From contig NZ_JACMTR010000002.1 in the NCBI RefSeq assembly GCF_014267175.1, forward strand, positions 1,500,001-1,564,000: a stretch of DNA of 64,000 nucleotides. Reading direction: 5' to 3'. The stretch is from Pseudonocardia sp. C8. GTDB taxonomy: Bacteria; Actinomycetota; Actinomycetes; Mycobacteriales; Pseudonocardiaceae. This document shows, in pieces, positions 34,632-42,920 of the stretch (position 1 is the first letter of the stretch; every line of letters begins with the position of its first letter). The position numbers were made by a program, and so were the translations under genes. Under the pieces are notes generated by a model. It saw only the letters and a list, made by a program, of their open reading frames with translations. It had not been told where the DNA came from and ran no database searches.

Positions 34632-35234
34632 TGGTGGACACCAGCCAGGGACCTCTGCGGATCGAGTTGCGCGAGACCGGGCGGGACGGGATCGCCGCGC
34701 GGCAGGCGAGGCTGCCGGCGACGACCCGGCAGGTGCACCGCGCGGTGCTGAGCGCCTTCTTGACGACCGGACAGGCTCCACATCGCGGCGACCTGGGGCT
34801 GGTCGAGGGCATCGATGTGGTGGCAGCACTCCGCCAGCTCGACGAGGCCGACCTGGTCCACACAGATTGAGCACGCGTCGCTGTGGCGTATCCGTTCTCC
34901 GGGATTCCTACCGCCCACGTGGTGCGGCTTGACGATGTGGCACCGGTGCACGCCATGTGCGCGATCGACGCGCTGGGCCTGCCGCTGATGACCGGCCGGG
35001 ACGGGGTGATCGAGTCGGTCGATCCGGGTGACGGACGACCAATCCGAGTGGAGCGTCGCGGCGCGAGCTGGCACTGGTCACCGGCGGAGAGCGTGCCGCG
35101 CGGGCCGCACGACGGTCGCCGTCGCGCGGGACGGCGAGGCCCGGCTGGTCGTCGCCGACACGGTCAAGCCAACGACGATCCCCGCCACCGCACACACGTC
35201 GTGGCCGCAGTCGCCGACCGGCGTGCGGCGATGA
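34631..35234 (+). pseudogene. merB: Organomercurial lyase (MerB)-like gene, interrupted
   Basis: The N-terminal winged-helix part reads 'TTRQVHRAVLSAFLTTGQAP' and 'LRQLDEADLVHTD', then an in-frame TGA at 34868-34870. The same frame continues with 'VAVAYPFSGIPTAHVVRLDD' and 'VHAMCAIDALGLPLMTGRDG', where Cys and Asp of 'CAIDALG' match the MerB active-site pair. After 'WHWSPAESV' (about 35095) the frame shifts to one ending in 'VADTVKPTTIPATAHTSW'. The second active-site Cys (CPxxNFF in E. coli MerB) is not found. MerB cleaves carbon-mercury bonds. This copy is unlikely to work as written. Confidence 0.7.
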
Positions 35235-35929
35235 GCACGATCGGCTATCCGGCGCTGCGCCGGTTGCTTGAAGACGGGGCCCAGCTGGTCGAGGTGCTCC
35301 CGGCCGACGAGTACGCCGAGATGCACCTGCCAGGCGCCGTGAACTTCCCGCTCAAGACGCTCGATGCCGCCAGCGCCGCGGACCTCGACCACTCCCGTCC
35401 CGTCGTCGTCTACTGCTGGGACGGACTTTGAGACATGAGCCCACGAGCCGCGTGCCGGCTCGACGGTCTCGGCTTCACCCAGGTATACGACTACATGCCG
35501 GGCAAGGTCGATTGGCTCGCCCGCAACCTGCCGGTCGAGGGCACCGACGCCGGCGCACCGATCATCGGCCGAGATCTGCGCAACGACGCCGTCATCGCCG
35601 CGCCCAACGAATCGATCGCCGACGTGCGCGCCCGGGTCATGGCGTCACCGCAGAGTTTCGCGTTGGTCACCACGGCCGATCGCATCCTGCTCGGCCGGCT
35701 GCGCGGCAGCCAGCTCGACCACGTCGACCCAGCCGCGGTGGCCGCCGAGGTGATGGAAGCTGGCCCCTCCACCCTTCGTCCGCACGAACCGGCGGACACG
35801 GTTCGATCGCACCTGGTCGGCAAGGGCCTGACCTACGCGATCGTGACCGACCCGGACGGTCGGCTCCTGGGCACCGTGAACACCGACGACCTGATCCGGT
35901 CCTCGGCCGGCCCTCAGGAGCACCGATGA
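35231..35929 (+). CDS. Rhodanese-CBS domain protein with an in-frame TGA (possible selenocysteine)
   Basis: 232 codons with one internal TGA (codon 67, 35429-35431). Residues 1-100 form a rhodanese domain: 'LLEDGAQLVEVLPADEYAEM', 'HLPGAVNFPLKTLD', 'RPVVVYCWDGL'-TGA-'DMSPRAACRLDGLGFTQVYD', 'YMPGKVDWLARNLPVEG'. Residues 110-230 form a CBS pair ('NESIADVRARVMASPQSFAL', 'GLTYAIVTDPDGRLLGTVNT'). Relatives have Cys at the TGA position (recollection). A hairpin GAGCCG-CGTGC-CGGCTC (35445-35461) starts 13 bases after the TGA. The ATG overlaps the merB stop (ATGA). It is either a selenoprotein, or a nonsense mutation or sequence error. Confidence 0.75.
35445..35461 (+). promoter_or_regulatory. Hairpin downstream of the TGA, SECIS-like
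   Basis: GAGCCG (35445-35450), loop CGTGC, CGGCTC (35456-35461) form a perfect 6-bp stem. The loop begins 20 bases after the TGA and has G as its second base. These features fall within published limits for bacterial SECIS elements, but such hairpins are frequent in DNA this GC-rich. Confidence 0.3.
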
Positions 35930-36231
35930 CCGACGCAGAAGCAGCCCGACCCGAGGGCGCACCATCGACAGCATGCTGGTGCTGTGGCGGCGACTTCGCC
36001 GAAGCCGAGCTCGTCCGGCTCGGCCAGCACCCTGAGGCCGGAATCTGCCTAGACTGCGCGGTCTGGGTCAAGCGCCGGGCCACGACCCGCCGCCACGAAC
36101 AGCGCCCATCGTTCCGTGGCCGACTACACGCCGGTCTGGACAGCATCCGGAACGCCGTGATCGCCCGCGGCGGGCACGAGCGCGGCGCACTCGGTGTGCT
36201 CCTGCGTCGAGTCGATCGCTGGCTGCCATAG
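35926..36231 (+). CDS. Small zinc-ribbon protein
   Basis: 101 residues. Two CxxC pairs, in 'ACWCCGGDFAEAELVRLGQH' and 'ICLDCAVWVKRRA', should bind one zinc. The C-terminal half is basic and helical ('SFRGRLHAGLDSIRNAVIAR'). The ATG overlaps the rhodanese stop (ATGA), making it the fourth coupled gene of the mer-like operon. A role in metal or DNA binding is possible; the family is not recognised. Confidence 0.7.
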   Translation: MTDAEAARPEGAPSTACWCCGGDFAEAELVRLGQHPEAGICLDCAVWVKRRATTRRHEQRPSFRGRLHAGLDSIRNAVIARGGHERGALGVLLRRVDRWLP

Positions 36232-36432
36232 CCGTCGGGACTACGTGATCCCGGCGTGGCTCGGCCGCGGATACGCCGGCGCCGACCAGTCCGGGACGAC
36301 CAAAGGCTCTACCCGCATGCCGTTGGGCGCTCTGGCCCAGCTGCGGGCACTAACTAGCGTGGATGGCCAGAGGCGGTCGCATGGACCCGGACGACATCGG
36401 CCACGAGATTCGGCGAGCGCAAGCCGAGTTCT

Positions 36433-36438
36433 ACTAGC
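36433..36438. repeat. IS481 target-site duplication, left
   Basis: ACTAGC, identical to 37554-37559 on the other side of the IS element. Confidence 0.9.
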
Positions 36439-37426
36439 TGTACTGATCGGACAGGTTGGTCAACCTGTTGATCGGAGGCAGACCGCCGATGGCGGTGTGG
36501 GGCCTGTGGTGGTTGTACTCGTGTAGCCATCCCGGTAACGCCTTTCGGCGCTGGGACTCGCCGGTGTAGAGCCGGGCGAAGGCCCAGCCGTCGGCCAGGG
36601 TGCGGTGGAAGCGCTCGATCTTCCCGTTCGTCTGGGGCAGGTAGGGGCGCGTCCGTTTCGCGGTGATGCCCAGCTCGGCGCATGCGTCTTTCCAGGCGTG
36701 GGACTTGTAGGCCGACCCGTTGTCCGAGTGCACTCGGCGCACGGTGACCCCGCGGGCGGCGAACCAGGCCACCGCGTGGGCCAAGACCTCGATGGCGGTG
36801 GCGGCGGTCTCGTCGTCGTGGATCTCGGCGTAGGCGAGGCGGGAGTGGTCATCGAGCACGGTGTGCACGAAGCAGGTGCCCATCTTCGGGCCGCGGTGGT
36901 GGTTGCGCGGCTTACCCGGGGTCGCGGCCCGGTTGCGCTCGCCCTGGACCCGTCCGACATAGCGCCAGCCACCACCGTCGGGGATGTTGCCCAGCTTCTT
37001 CACATCCACGTGCAGCAGGTCCCCCGGGGCGGGGTGCTCGTAGCGGCGCACCGGCGCACCGGTCGCGCGGTCGACATGACCAAGGCGATTGATCCGGCAG
37101 CTCACCAGCACCCGGTGCACGGTCGAGGGAGCACACCCGACCCGATCGGCGATCTGGACCGGGCCGAGGCGCTTCTTCCAGCGCAGGTGCACGATCCGGC
37201 GCACCACCGGCGCCGGCGTCGCCCGCGGCATGTGGTGCGGGCGACTCGAGCGGTCGGCCATCGCCTCCGGGCCTCCGAGGCGGTAACGGTCGGCCCAGCG
37301 TTTCGCGGTCGGCCAGGACACCTGGAACCGGGCCGCGGCCTGAGCGACCGGCACGTGCTGATCGACGATCAGGCGCGCCAGGCGCAGCCTGCCTCGTTCG
37401 GTCAGTGGCGCGTTAACGTGGACCAC
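36434..37426 (-). CDS. IS481-family transposase
   Basis: 330 residues. An N-terminal helix-turn-helix ('VAQAAARFQVSWPTAKRWAD') and a second one ('VQIADRVGCAPSTVHRVL') precede the DDE core: Asp in 'GDLLHVDVKKLG', Asp in 'RVHSDNGSAYKS' and Glu in 'PQTNGKIERFHRTLADGW'. GGAGG 6 bases upstream supports GTG 37426. The last two codons (AGC TAG) come from the target duplication, not from the element: the frame runs out of the IS and uses the flanking TAG. Confidence 0.95.
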   Translation of the reverse strand: MVHVNAPLTERGRLRLARLIVDQHVPVAQAAARFQVSWPTAKRWADRYRLGGPEAMADRSSRPHHMPRATPAPVVRRIVHLRWKKRLGPVQIADRVGCAPSTVHRVLVSCRINRLGHVDRATGAPVRRYEHPAPGDLLHVDVKKLGNIPDGGGWRYVGRVQGERNRAATPGKPRNHHRGPKMGTCFVHTVLDDHSRLAYAEIHDDETAATAIEVLAHAVAWFAARGVTVRRVHSDNGSAYKSHAWKDACAELGITAKRTRPYLPQTNGKIERFHRTLADGWAFARLYTGESQRRKALPGWLHEYNHHRPHTAIGGLPPINRLTNLSDQYS

Positions 37427-37553
37427 GAGGACCTCCGGTGGTCGGGGTGGGTGCCGTCAGACAGCTCCACACCAACCACGGGAGGTCCTCCCCGTTCAAG
37501 ATCAGTCAGATCGTGTCGTCACACGACCTCAACCAACGTCTCCGATCAGTACA
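36439..37553 (-). mobile_element. Complete IS481-family insertion sequence
   Basis: 1115 bp. The ends are inverted repeats starting TGTACTGATCGGA, 22 bp with two mismatches. Both sides carry the 6-bp duplication ACTAGC. One transposase gene fills the element. Intact ends, duplication and open frame indicate a recent insertion. It landed just after a short frame ending 'EIRRAQAEFY', so no recognised gene is destroyed. Confidence 0.93.
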
Positions 37554-37559
37554 ACTAGC
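37554..37559. repeat. IS481 target-site duplication, right
   Basis: ACTAGC, pairing with 36433-36438. Confidence 0.9.
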
Positions 37560-37800
37560 TCATCGCTGCGGCCACGCCCACTGACCTCCGCCGCCGACGA
37601 TTGGTGCAAACACTGTGCGGCTGGCGCTGATTCGAGATCTTCGCTCGGGGCGACCACGTCCTCGGTGGTGGCCGCCACCGTTCGCCCGGACCGGTGGGCC
37701 TCGCCGTTGTGTAACGCAGGTCACCGACTCCCGGCGGGGATCGGACGATGCTCACGGGCCCGTGGTCGGCAGGAGGCGGGCCAGGGTCGGGAGGTTTCTG

Positions 37801-38241
37801 ATGGCGGCAAGCGTGTGGACCGGCACCGGTGTGGTGGCTCGGGGCTGGAAGGGGGTCGTGGCCGGGCTGGCCGGCGGGATCGTGTTCGGGATCTTGATGG
37901 CGATGATGGGGATGATGTCGACGATCGCGATGATGGTCGGTTCGTCCAGCCCGGTGGTGGGCTGGCTGGTGCACCTGGTCATCTCGGCGTTCTACGGCGC
38001 GGTGTTCGCAGAGATCGTGCCCGCCACGCTCGGCACGGGCGGCGTTCTGGGGGCCGGCGCGGTCTACGGGATCGTGCTGTGGGTGATCGGTCCGCTGTTG
38101 ATCATGCCGGCCGTGATGGGGATGCCGCTGTTCATGTTCAACACGACCACCATGATGAGCCTGATCGGCCACCTCGTGTACGGCGTGATCGTCGCGGGCG
38201 TGCTGGTGCCGCTGCGCCGGCGCAGCACAGCTCACGCGTGA
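37801..38241 (+). CDS. Four-helix membrane protein of unknown function
   Basis: 146 residues from ATG 37801, GGGAGG upstream. Predicted membrane segments: 'VVAGLAGGIVFGILMAMMGM', 'VVGWLVHLVISAFYGAVFAE', 'VYGIVLWVIGPLLIMPAVMG' and 'LIGHLVYGVIVAGVLVPL'. It is Met- and Gly-rich and resembles YagU/DUF6789-like proteins. GTGA overlap with the next gene shows an operon with the thioredoxin-like protein and probably the Crp/Fnr gene. Confidence 0.7.
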   Translation: MAASVWTGTGVVARGWKGVVAGLAGGIVFGILMAMMGMMSTIAMMVGSSSPVVGWLVHLVISAFYGAVFAEIVPATLGTGGVLGAGAVYGIVLWVIGPLLIMPAVMGMPLFMFNTTTMMSLIGHLVYGVIVAGVLVPLRRRSTAHA

Positions 38242-38522
38242 CGGCGCAGCACTCCTCGCGCGTGACCAGGGCAATCGCGCTGCGAGTGGTCGTGTCGGCC
38301 AGATGCGCCACCTGCCGGTACGCGCTCGAGCTGGTGGACGCGGTACGCCGGCTACGTCCACGACAGGCGGTGGAAGTGATCGACCTCGACGACGACCGGA
38401 CCGTCACCGTGCCGGGCGGGGTTGTCGGCACGCCCACCTTCCTGCTCGGCGAGCAGGTGGTGTCGCTGGGCAACCCCACCCTCGAGGACCTGCTCGCTAC
38501 CGTGGATTCGATGACGCGGTGA
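38238..38522 (+). CDS. Thioredoxin-fold (glutaredoxin-like) protein
   Basis: 94 residues from GTG 38238, in a GTGA overlap with the upstream membrane gene. The redox motif CxxC is in 'SARCATCRYALELVDAVRRL'. It is followed by 'VEVIDLDDDRTV' and the cis-Pro segment 'GVVGTPTFLLGEQVVSLGNP', as in thioredoxin-like proteins. The cis-Pro and CxxC are both intact, so it is probably active in disulfide exchange or signalling to the neighbouring regulator. Confidence 0.8.
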   Translation: MTAQHSSRVTRAIALRVVVSARCATCRYALELVDAVRRLRPRQAVEVIDLDDDRTVTVPGGVVGTPTFLLGEQVVSLGNPTLEDLLATVDSMTR

Positions 38523-38550
38523 CGACGATGTCACGGAAGGTTGGCAGAGC

Positions 38551-39291
38551 GTGGGCGACGACCATTTCTGCCTGTCCGAGGTCGCGCTGTTCCGCGACCT
38601 GTCCCGGCAGGAGATGGAAGCGATGGCCGCGGCGGCACCGATGCGCACCGTGCCGTCGGGTGAGATCGTCTACGACCCGGCGCGCCCGGTGAGCGTGCTG
38701 TTCATCGTCAAGTCCGGCAGGTTCCGGCTGTTCCGGACAGTTCCTGACGGCCGGACGGTCACCACGGCGCTGTCGGGGCCGGGTTCGGTGTTCGGCGAGA
38801 TGGACCTGCTCGGGCTGCGGATGGGAGCCACCTGGGCGGAAGCCATGCAGGGAGGTGACCTGTGTCTGATGAGTCGGGCGGATGTTCGCCGCCTGCTGCT
38901 GTCGGATGCCCGCATCGCGACCCGCATCGCGGAGCAGCTCGGGGCCCGCATCGCCGAACTCGAGGACAGGCTGGCCGATCAGGTCGGTAAGACGGTCGTC
39001 GAGCGCGTCGCGCACACGCTGTGTTCGCTGGCGGGGCCGGCCCCGTCCGGATCGGAGGCCGACCCGATCCGGCTGACCCACGGGCAGCTGGCCGGACTGG
39101 TAGGTGCCACCCGCGAGCGCACCACCACCGCGCTGGGCGAGCTCGCCGGGCACGGGCTGGTCTCGCTCTACCGGGGCAAGATCCGGATCCGGGACCGGGC
39201 CCGGCTCGCCGCCACGGCCGACGGATTGCCGCACATCGCGGACCAACCAGACGGAGGCGTCCGCTGGTTGCGGGGATTCCTCCAGAAATGA
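38551..39291 (+). CDS. Crp/Fnr-family transcription regulator
   Basis: 246 residues. Cyclic-nucleotide-binding-like domain, residues about 10-130: 'SVLFIVKSGRFRLFRTVPDG', 'ALSGPGSVFGEMDLLGLRMG'. The dimerisation helix is 'RIAEQLGARIAELEDRLADQ'. The C-terminal winged helix has the recognition segment 'LAGLVGATRERTTTALGELA'. FNR-type N-terminal cysteines are absent (one Cys at position 7), so an iron-sulfur sensor is unlikely. GGAAGG lies upstream of GTG 38551. It is the obvious candidate to bind the two GTGA-N6-TCAC promoters at 9822 and 19963. Confidence 0.9.
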   Translation: MGDDHFCLSEVALFRDLSRQEMEAMAAAAPMRTVPSGEIVYDPARPVSVLFIVKSGRFRLFRTVPDGRTVTTALSGPGSVFGEMDLLGLRMGATWAEAMQGGDLCLMSRADVRRLLLSDARIATRIAEQLGARIAELEDRLADQVGKTVVERVAHTLCSLAGPAPSGSEADPIRLTHGQLAGLVGATRERTTTALGELAGHGLVSLYRGKIRIRDRARLAATADGLPHIADQPDGGVRWLRGFLQK

Positions 39292-40017
39292 TCACCCCTC
39301 GGCTCTCGGCTCGTCCGAGGGGTGCCGGTCGCCGTGCTCAGGGGTGGTTGTGCCGTGTTCGTCCGTGACCAGCCAGCCGACGCCTCGAGGTGAAATGTAC
39401 ACAGTGAGCGGGCCGGCTTCGGCGGAGCCGGGACCTCGAATTCTCCGCCACGACGGTCGACGGTGCTCCGTTCGACGCCGCATCGTTGGGCGGGACGCGG
39501 GTGGTGTGGTGGTTCCGGGCGCCGTGATATCGCGCGCGAGGGCTCATCGTTAGCCCACAGTCACCCTCGTGCGGCCACACCCCATGGGGTGCCTCCACTG
39601 GCTAACGATCAAGGCAAGAACGGGGACCGTGGCTACTGGGGAGAGGCAACGCCTCCGGATCGTCAATCGCCTCAAAGCCGACAGTTCGGGCCTTCTCGGC
39701 AGCATACGATGTGCGCGACCCCCTCACGTGTCTGTCGACTGCATGCGCGCTGCTGGAGGTGCTGAACGCGCACTCGGTGCACTGCCAGGAGGCCAACCTC
39801 GACGACGTCGACGGTGACGGTTCCTGAGCGGTTATCGGCGTTCGTGCCCGCACGTCGCTGCTCGATCGGGCGCCCGGTGTCGCGCCGGTGGCGCGGGGGC
39901 CTGCGCGGAGATCGAGTTCGCGGTCGCGACCGACCGCGCTGGCCCAGGCCAAGGCTTGGCATGGCAACGCTGGCGCTTCTCCGATCGACCGTTCCCACCC
40001 GAGGATCGCTCCGAGCC
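39292..40017. other. Gene-poor stretch
   Basis: No firm gene. A minus-strand frame (39292-39483) has a protein-like end 'LTVYISPRGVGWLVTDEHG'. A short plus-strand frame near 39712-39828 reads 'LSTACALLEVLNAHSVHCQE'. Both are too short to name. ATCGTTAGCC (39546) and GGCTAACGAT (39600) form a 10-bp inverted repeat. Confidence 0.35.
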
Positions 40018-40158
40018 CGCGCCGGTTGATGCGAGAAGCAGCTCCGCGACCAGCGGGGTCGCAGCTCCACCGATCACGGCACCGAGCTGATAGCCCGGGG
40101 ACGCGCCGCTGTAGCGGACCTCGGGCTCGAACAGCTCGCCGAAGAAATGCCGCCATGG
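40018..40158 (-). pseudogene. MHS-type MFS transporter relic, downstream half
   Basis: The minus strand reads 'FFGELFEPEVRYSGASPGYQ' and 'LGAVIGGAATPLVAELLLAS', the conserved loop and helix of metabolite:H+ symporters of the MHS group. It is separated from its upstream half (42849-42920) by the IS21 element, and a one-base insertion at the junction also shifts the frame. Confidence 0.65.
40152..40158. repeat. IS21 target-site duplication, left
   Basis: GCCATGG, identical to 42849-42855. Confidence 0.88.
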
Positions 40159-40261
40159 TGTCGCGTGCCAGCAAGAAGGGACCACCGGTCTGCCACGAGC
40201 TAGGGACCACGTCGGCGGTCGCGGGCCGTGTGATGCAGGGTGGCCGTGGCGGGTCGGGAGG

Positions 40262-41101
40262 TCAACTCTGCTCGGCGGTTTCGTCGGCCGCGGAGCGGCC
40301 GGCGGGGACGGGTTTCTGGCGTTGCCGGTAGCTCTCGCCCTCGACGACGAGCTCGTAGGCGGCCGACTGGAGCCGGTCGATGGCGGACTGGGCCAGCAGC
40401 GGATCGGCCATCATGGTGACCATCTCGCTGGGGTCGCGGTTGCTGGTGGTGATCGTCGAGGCGTGCCGGTGGCGTTCGACGACGAGTTCGTAGAAGTCGC
40501 TGGTGTCGGTGCTCCCGAGCGGGTGCAGGGCGAAGTCGTCGAGGATGAGCAGCTCGACGCGGTGCAGCTTGCGCAGCTCGTCGTCGTGGGTGCCGTCCAG
40601 GCGGGCCGCGCGCAGGCGTTTGAACAGCTTGTCGGCGCGCTCGAAGTGCACCGAGTAGCGGCGGCGGACCGCGGCGTGCCCGAGCGCGGTGGCCAGGAAC
40701 GTCTTCCCGACCCCGACCGGGCCCATGATCAGCGCGTTGTGGGCGTCGGTGAGGAAGCGCAGCGAGCACAGCTCCGACCACAGCTGTCGGTCGAAGGCGA
40801 CCGGGCTGGTGTCGTCCCAGGCTTCGAGCACCATGTTCGGGTCGAGCCCGGCGCGCGCGGCGCGCAGAGTGGTGGCCTGGCGGTCACGGCGGCCGACCTC
40901 GTCGGCGAGCAGCATCTCCAGGAAGTCGTGGTGGGCCAGATGCTGGGTGCGGGCCAGGGCGAGGCGCTCCGGGAGGGTGTCGAGCAGGCGGCCGAGCTTG
41001 AGCCGGCGCATCAACTCCTTGAGCTCGGCCGAGACCTCCACCCGTTGTGGCGCCCCGCTGCCGGCGGCGCGGGTGGCTGGCTTCGGGGTTCGGCTGGTCA
41101 T
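40262..41101 (-). CDS. istB: IS21 helper ATPase IstB
   Basis: 279 residues. AAA+ ATPase that supports IstA during target selection. Walker A is 'MGPVGVGKTFLATALGHAAV', Walker B is 'VELLILDDFALHPL', and sensor 1 lies in 'ASTITTSNRDPSEMVTMM'. The N-terminal helical region 'LKELMRRLKLGRLLDTLPER' is typical. The start overlaps the istA stop (ATGA). Full length. Confidence 0.96.
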   Translation of the reverse strand: MTSRTPKPATRAAGSGAPQRVEVSAELKELMRRLKLGRLLDTLPERLALARTQHLAHHDFLEMLLADEVGRRDRQATTLRAARAGLDPNMVLEAWDDTSPVAFDRQLWSELCSLRFLTDAHNALIMGPVGVGKTFLATALGHAAVRRRYSVHFERADKLFKRLRAARLDGTHDDELRKLHRVELLILDDFALHPLGSTDTSDFYELVVERHRHASTITTSNRDPSEMVTMMADPLLAQSAIDRLQSAAYELVVEGESYRQRQKPVPAGRSAADETAEQS

Positions 41102-42693
41102 GAGGGCCGCCGGCTGCTGGAGTTGGTGCTGAACTCGTCGGCGTCGCGGACGAACCGGCCCGCGGCCGGCACCACCGAACCGGTCGCGCCCGCATCGCCG
41201 GTGGCCGCTGGGCCGGCCCCCTCGCGGTGCTGGTCGTCGCCTTGCTGGTGGTGGAGTCCGCGGGCGAGCATGCGCTCGATGAGCCCGACGTTGATCACCT
41301 CGACCTCCAGCGCCCGAGCGCAGGCCGTGTCCAGATCCTGAGCGCCGTGGCGGCGGGCCAGCCCGAGCAGCCGGTAGACCTGCCGCATCTTCGTCCAGGG
41401 CAGCGGGTGCTCGAGCACCGCGGCGGCGAAGGCGCCGACGTTCGGCCCGTAGGTCTCGGCCCGGCGGGCGAGCCCGTCCAGATCACGCAGCGCGTAGGCG
41501 GACACCTCGGTGGGCAGATCGGCCGGGTCGGTGTGCCGCCGTCCCGGTGCTTGGCGGGGATGGACCTTGAGCAGCTGCCCGCGGTGGTAGAGCTTGACCG
41601 TGTTCGCGTCCGCGCGGGCCAGAATCCGCTGCCCGATCAGCTCGCCGGGCACCGAATAGAGCCCGCGGGCCACCTCGACGTGGCGGTCCCGGGCGACCTT
41701 GGGGCGAGTGAAGCTCGGGACCGCGAACGGCGCGCTCGGCGCCGGGCCCAGCAGCGGGGCCTCCTCGGCGGCGAACACCTCCCCGGGACGCGCCCGGGTG
41801 CTGCCGTGGATCCTCCTGCCGGCCACGTGGGTACACCAGTGGACGGCGCGTGCCCGGCAGTCGGCCAGGTCGACGAACTGTTCGCCGGCGAAGAAGTTGC
41901 CGCGCACGTACTGCACCGCCCGCTCGACACGGGGCTTGTCCTGCGGGTGTCGCACCCGGGTCGGGTCGATCGCGAACCCGCGGTGCTGGGCGTACTCCCG
42001 GAACGCGTCGTTGAACCGCGGGAACAGCGCATCCGCACGATCCACTACCGGGGCCAGGTTGTCCGGGATGACCACGGCGAACACTCCACCGAAGAACGCC
42101 CACGCGGCGTCGAACCCGGCGATCACCTCGTCCTGGGTCTGTCGGTGGGCGGGGAACACGAACAGGTGCCGCGAGTAGACCGCAGTGAAGATCAACCCGT
42201 GGGTCACTCGCCGGTTGCCGCGGGCCGGGTCCGGGATCAGCCCGAGCCGTCCGAAGTCGACCTGCACCTCCACGCCCGGCTCGCCGTCGACCACCGGGAC
42301 GGTCGCGCGACGGCGACCGAATCCCAGCTCGGCGACCGCGAAGCGGTGCAGCGTGCGATACGGCACCGTCACCCCGCGGCGTTCGAGCAGCACGTGCACC
42401 TTGACCAAGCTCAGCCCGTCGCCCAGCCAGCCGGCGATCCGTTCTCGCTCACCGGCGATGATCTCCCAGGAGGTTCCGGTGCCCCGCGGTCGCGCCGGGC
42501 GCACGGCGGCCACCACCGTCCCGAGCAGCTCGTCGGTGAGTTGGCCCGGCCCGCCGTCGCGGTCGAGTCCGGCGGCCTTGCCGGCCTCGACGTAGCGGCG
42601 GACCGTCTTGCGGTCCACCCCGGCCAGCGTGGTCACCGCCCGCAGCGACTGGCCGTCCAGCCATAGCCGCAGGATCTCCTTGACTTCGATCAC
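41098..42693 (-). CDS. istA: IS21 transposase IstA
   Basis: 531 residues from GTG 42693, chosen because GGGAGG lies 5 bases upstream; the frame is open to 42783 and ATG 42714 is an alternative. An N-terminal helix-turn-helix ('LRAVTTLAGVDRKTVRRYVE') is followed by a DDE integrase core: Asp in 'EVQVDFGRLGLIPD', Asp in 'AVVIPDNLAPVVDRAD' and Glu in 'KPRVERAVQYVRGNFF'. The Mu-type C-terminal domain follows. It appears intact and active. Confidence 0.95.
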   Translation of the reverse strand: MIEVKEILRLWLDGQSLRAVTTLAGVDRKTVRRYVEAGKAAGLDRDGGPGQLTDELLGTVVAAVRPARPRGTGTSWEIIAGERERIAGWLGDGLSLVKVHVLLERRGVTVPYRTLHRFAVAELGFGRRRATVPVVDGEPGVEVQVDFGRLGLIPDPARGNRRVTHGLIFTAVYSRHLFVFPAHRQTQDEVIAGFDAAWAFFGGVFAVVIPDNLAPVVDRADALFPRFNDAFREYAQHRGFAIDPTRVRHPQDKPRVERAVQYVRGNFFAGEQFVDLADCRARAVHWCTHVAGRRIHGSTRARPGEVFAAEEAPLLGPAPSAPFAVPSFTRPKVARDRHVEVARGLYSVPGELIGQRILARADANTVKLYHRGQLLKVHPRQAPGRRHTDPADLPTEVSAYALRDLDGLARRAETYGPNVGAFAAAVLEHPLPWTKMRQVYRLLGLARRHGAQDLDTACARALEVEVINVGLIERMLARGLHHQQGDDQHREGAGPAATGDAGATGSVVPAAGRFVRDADEFSTNSSSRRPS

Positions 42694-42848
42694 GGACACC
42701 TCCCGGTAGCTCATGCGGTCGACCACAGCGGCCGCACGACCTACCGGAGGGGAGCCACGCCGAGGTGGTCCCATCACTGGCAAACAGGTGGTCCCATGCT
42801 CGTGGCAGAACTACGCCTCAGCCGGTCCCATGATCGTGGCAAGCGACA

Positions 42849-42920
42849 GCCATGGGCCCGTACATCATCGCGAGCAGAATCAGTCCGAGACCATGGCCGC
42901 GTCCGTGCCGGTGCCCGGCG
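42849..42920 (-). pseudogene. MHS-type transporter relic, upstream half
   Basis: The minus strand reads 'HGLGLILLAMMYGPMA' up to the IS21 right end. Removing the IS and one duplication joins it to 'AFFGELFEPEVRYSGAS' on the other side. Upstream of about 42905 the frame no longer looks like a transporter. Confidence 0.5.

Larger units (their letters stand above)
40159..42848 (-). mobile_element. Complete IS21-family insertion sequence
   Basis: 2690 bp. The ends begin TGTCGCGTGCCA (left) and TGTCGCTTGCCA (right, reverse strand). Each end contains repeated internal motifs of the type TGCCACGAnCnTGGGACCAC, as is usual for IS21. Both sides carry the 7-bp duplication GCCATGG. istA and istB are intact and overlap by 4 bp. 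The element split an MHS transporter gene. Confidence 0.93.

Noticed and set aside
34868..34870. TGA in merB read as selenocysteine
   Set aside because: The position lies in a variable linker where no relative is expected to have cysteine, and merB also has a frameshift further on. A nonsense change such as CGA to TGA is simpler.
41227..42666. 479-codon plus-strand frame over istA
   Set aside because: Antisense to an intact IstA with DDE motif; the product has no recognisable domain.
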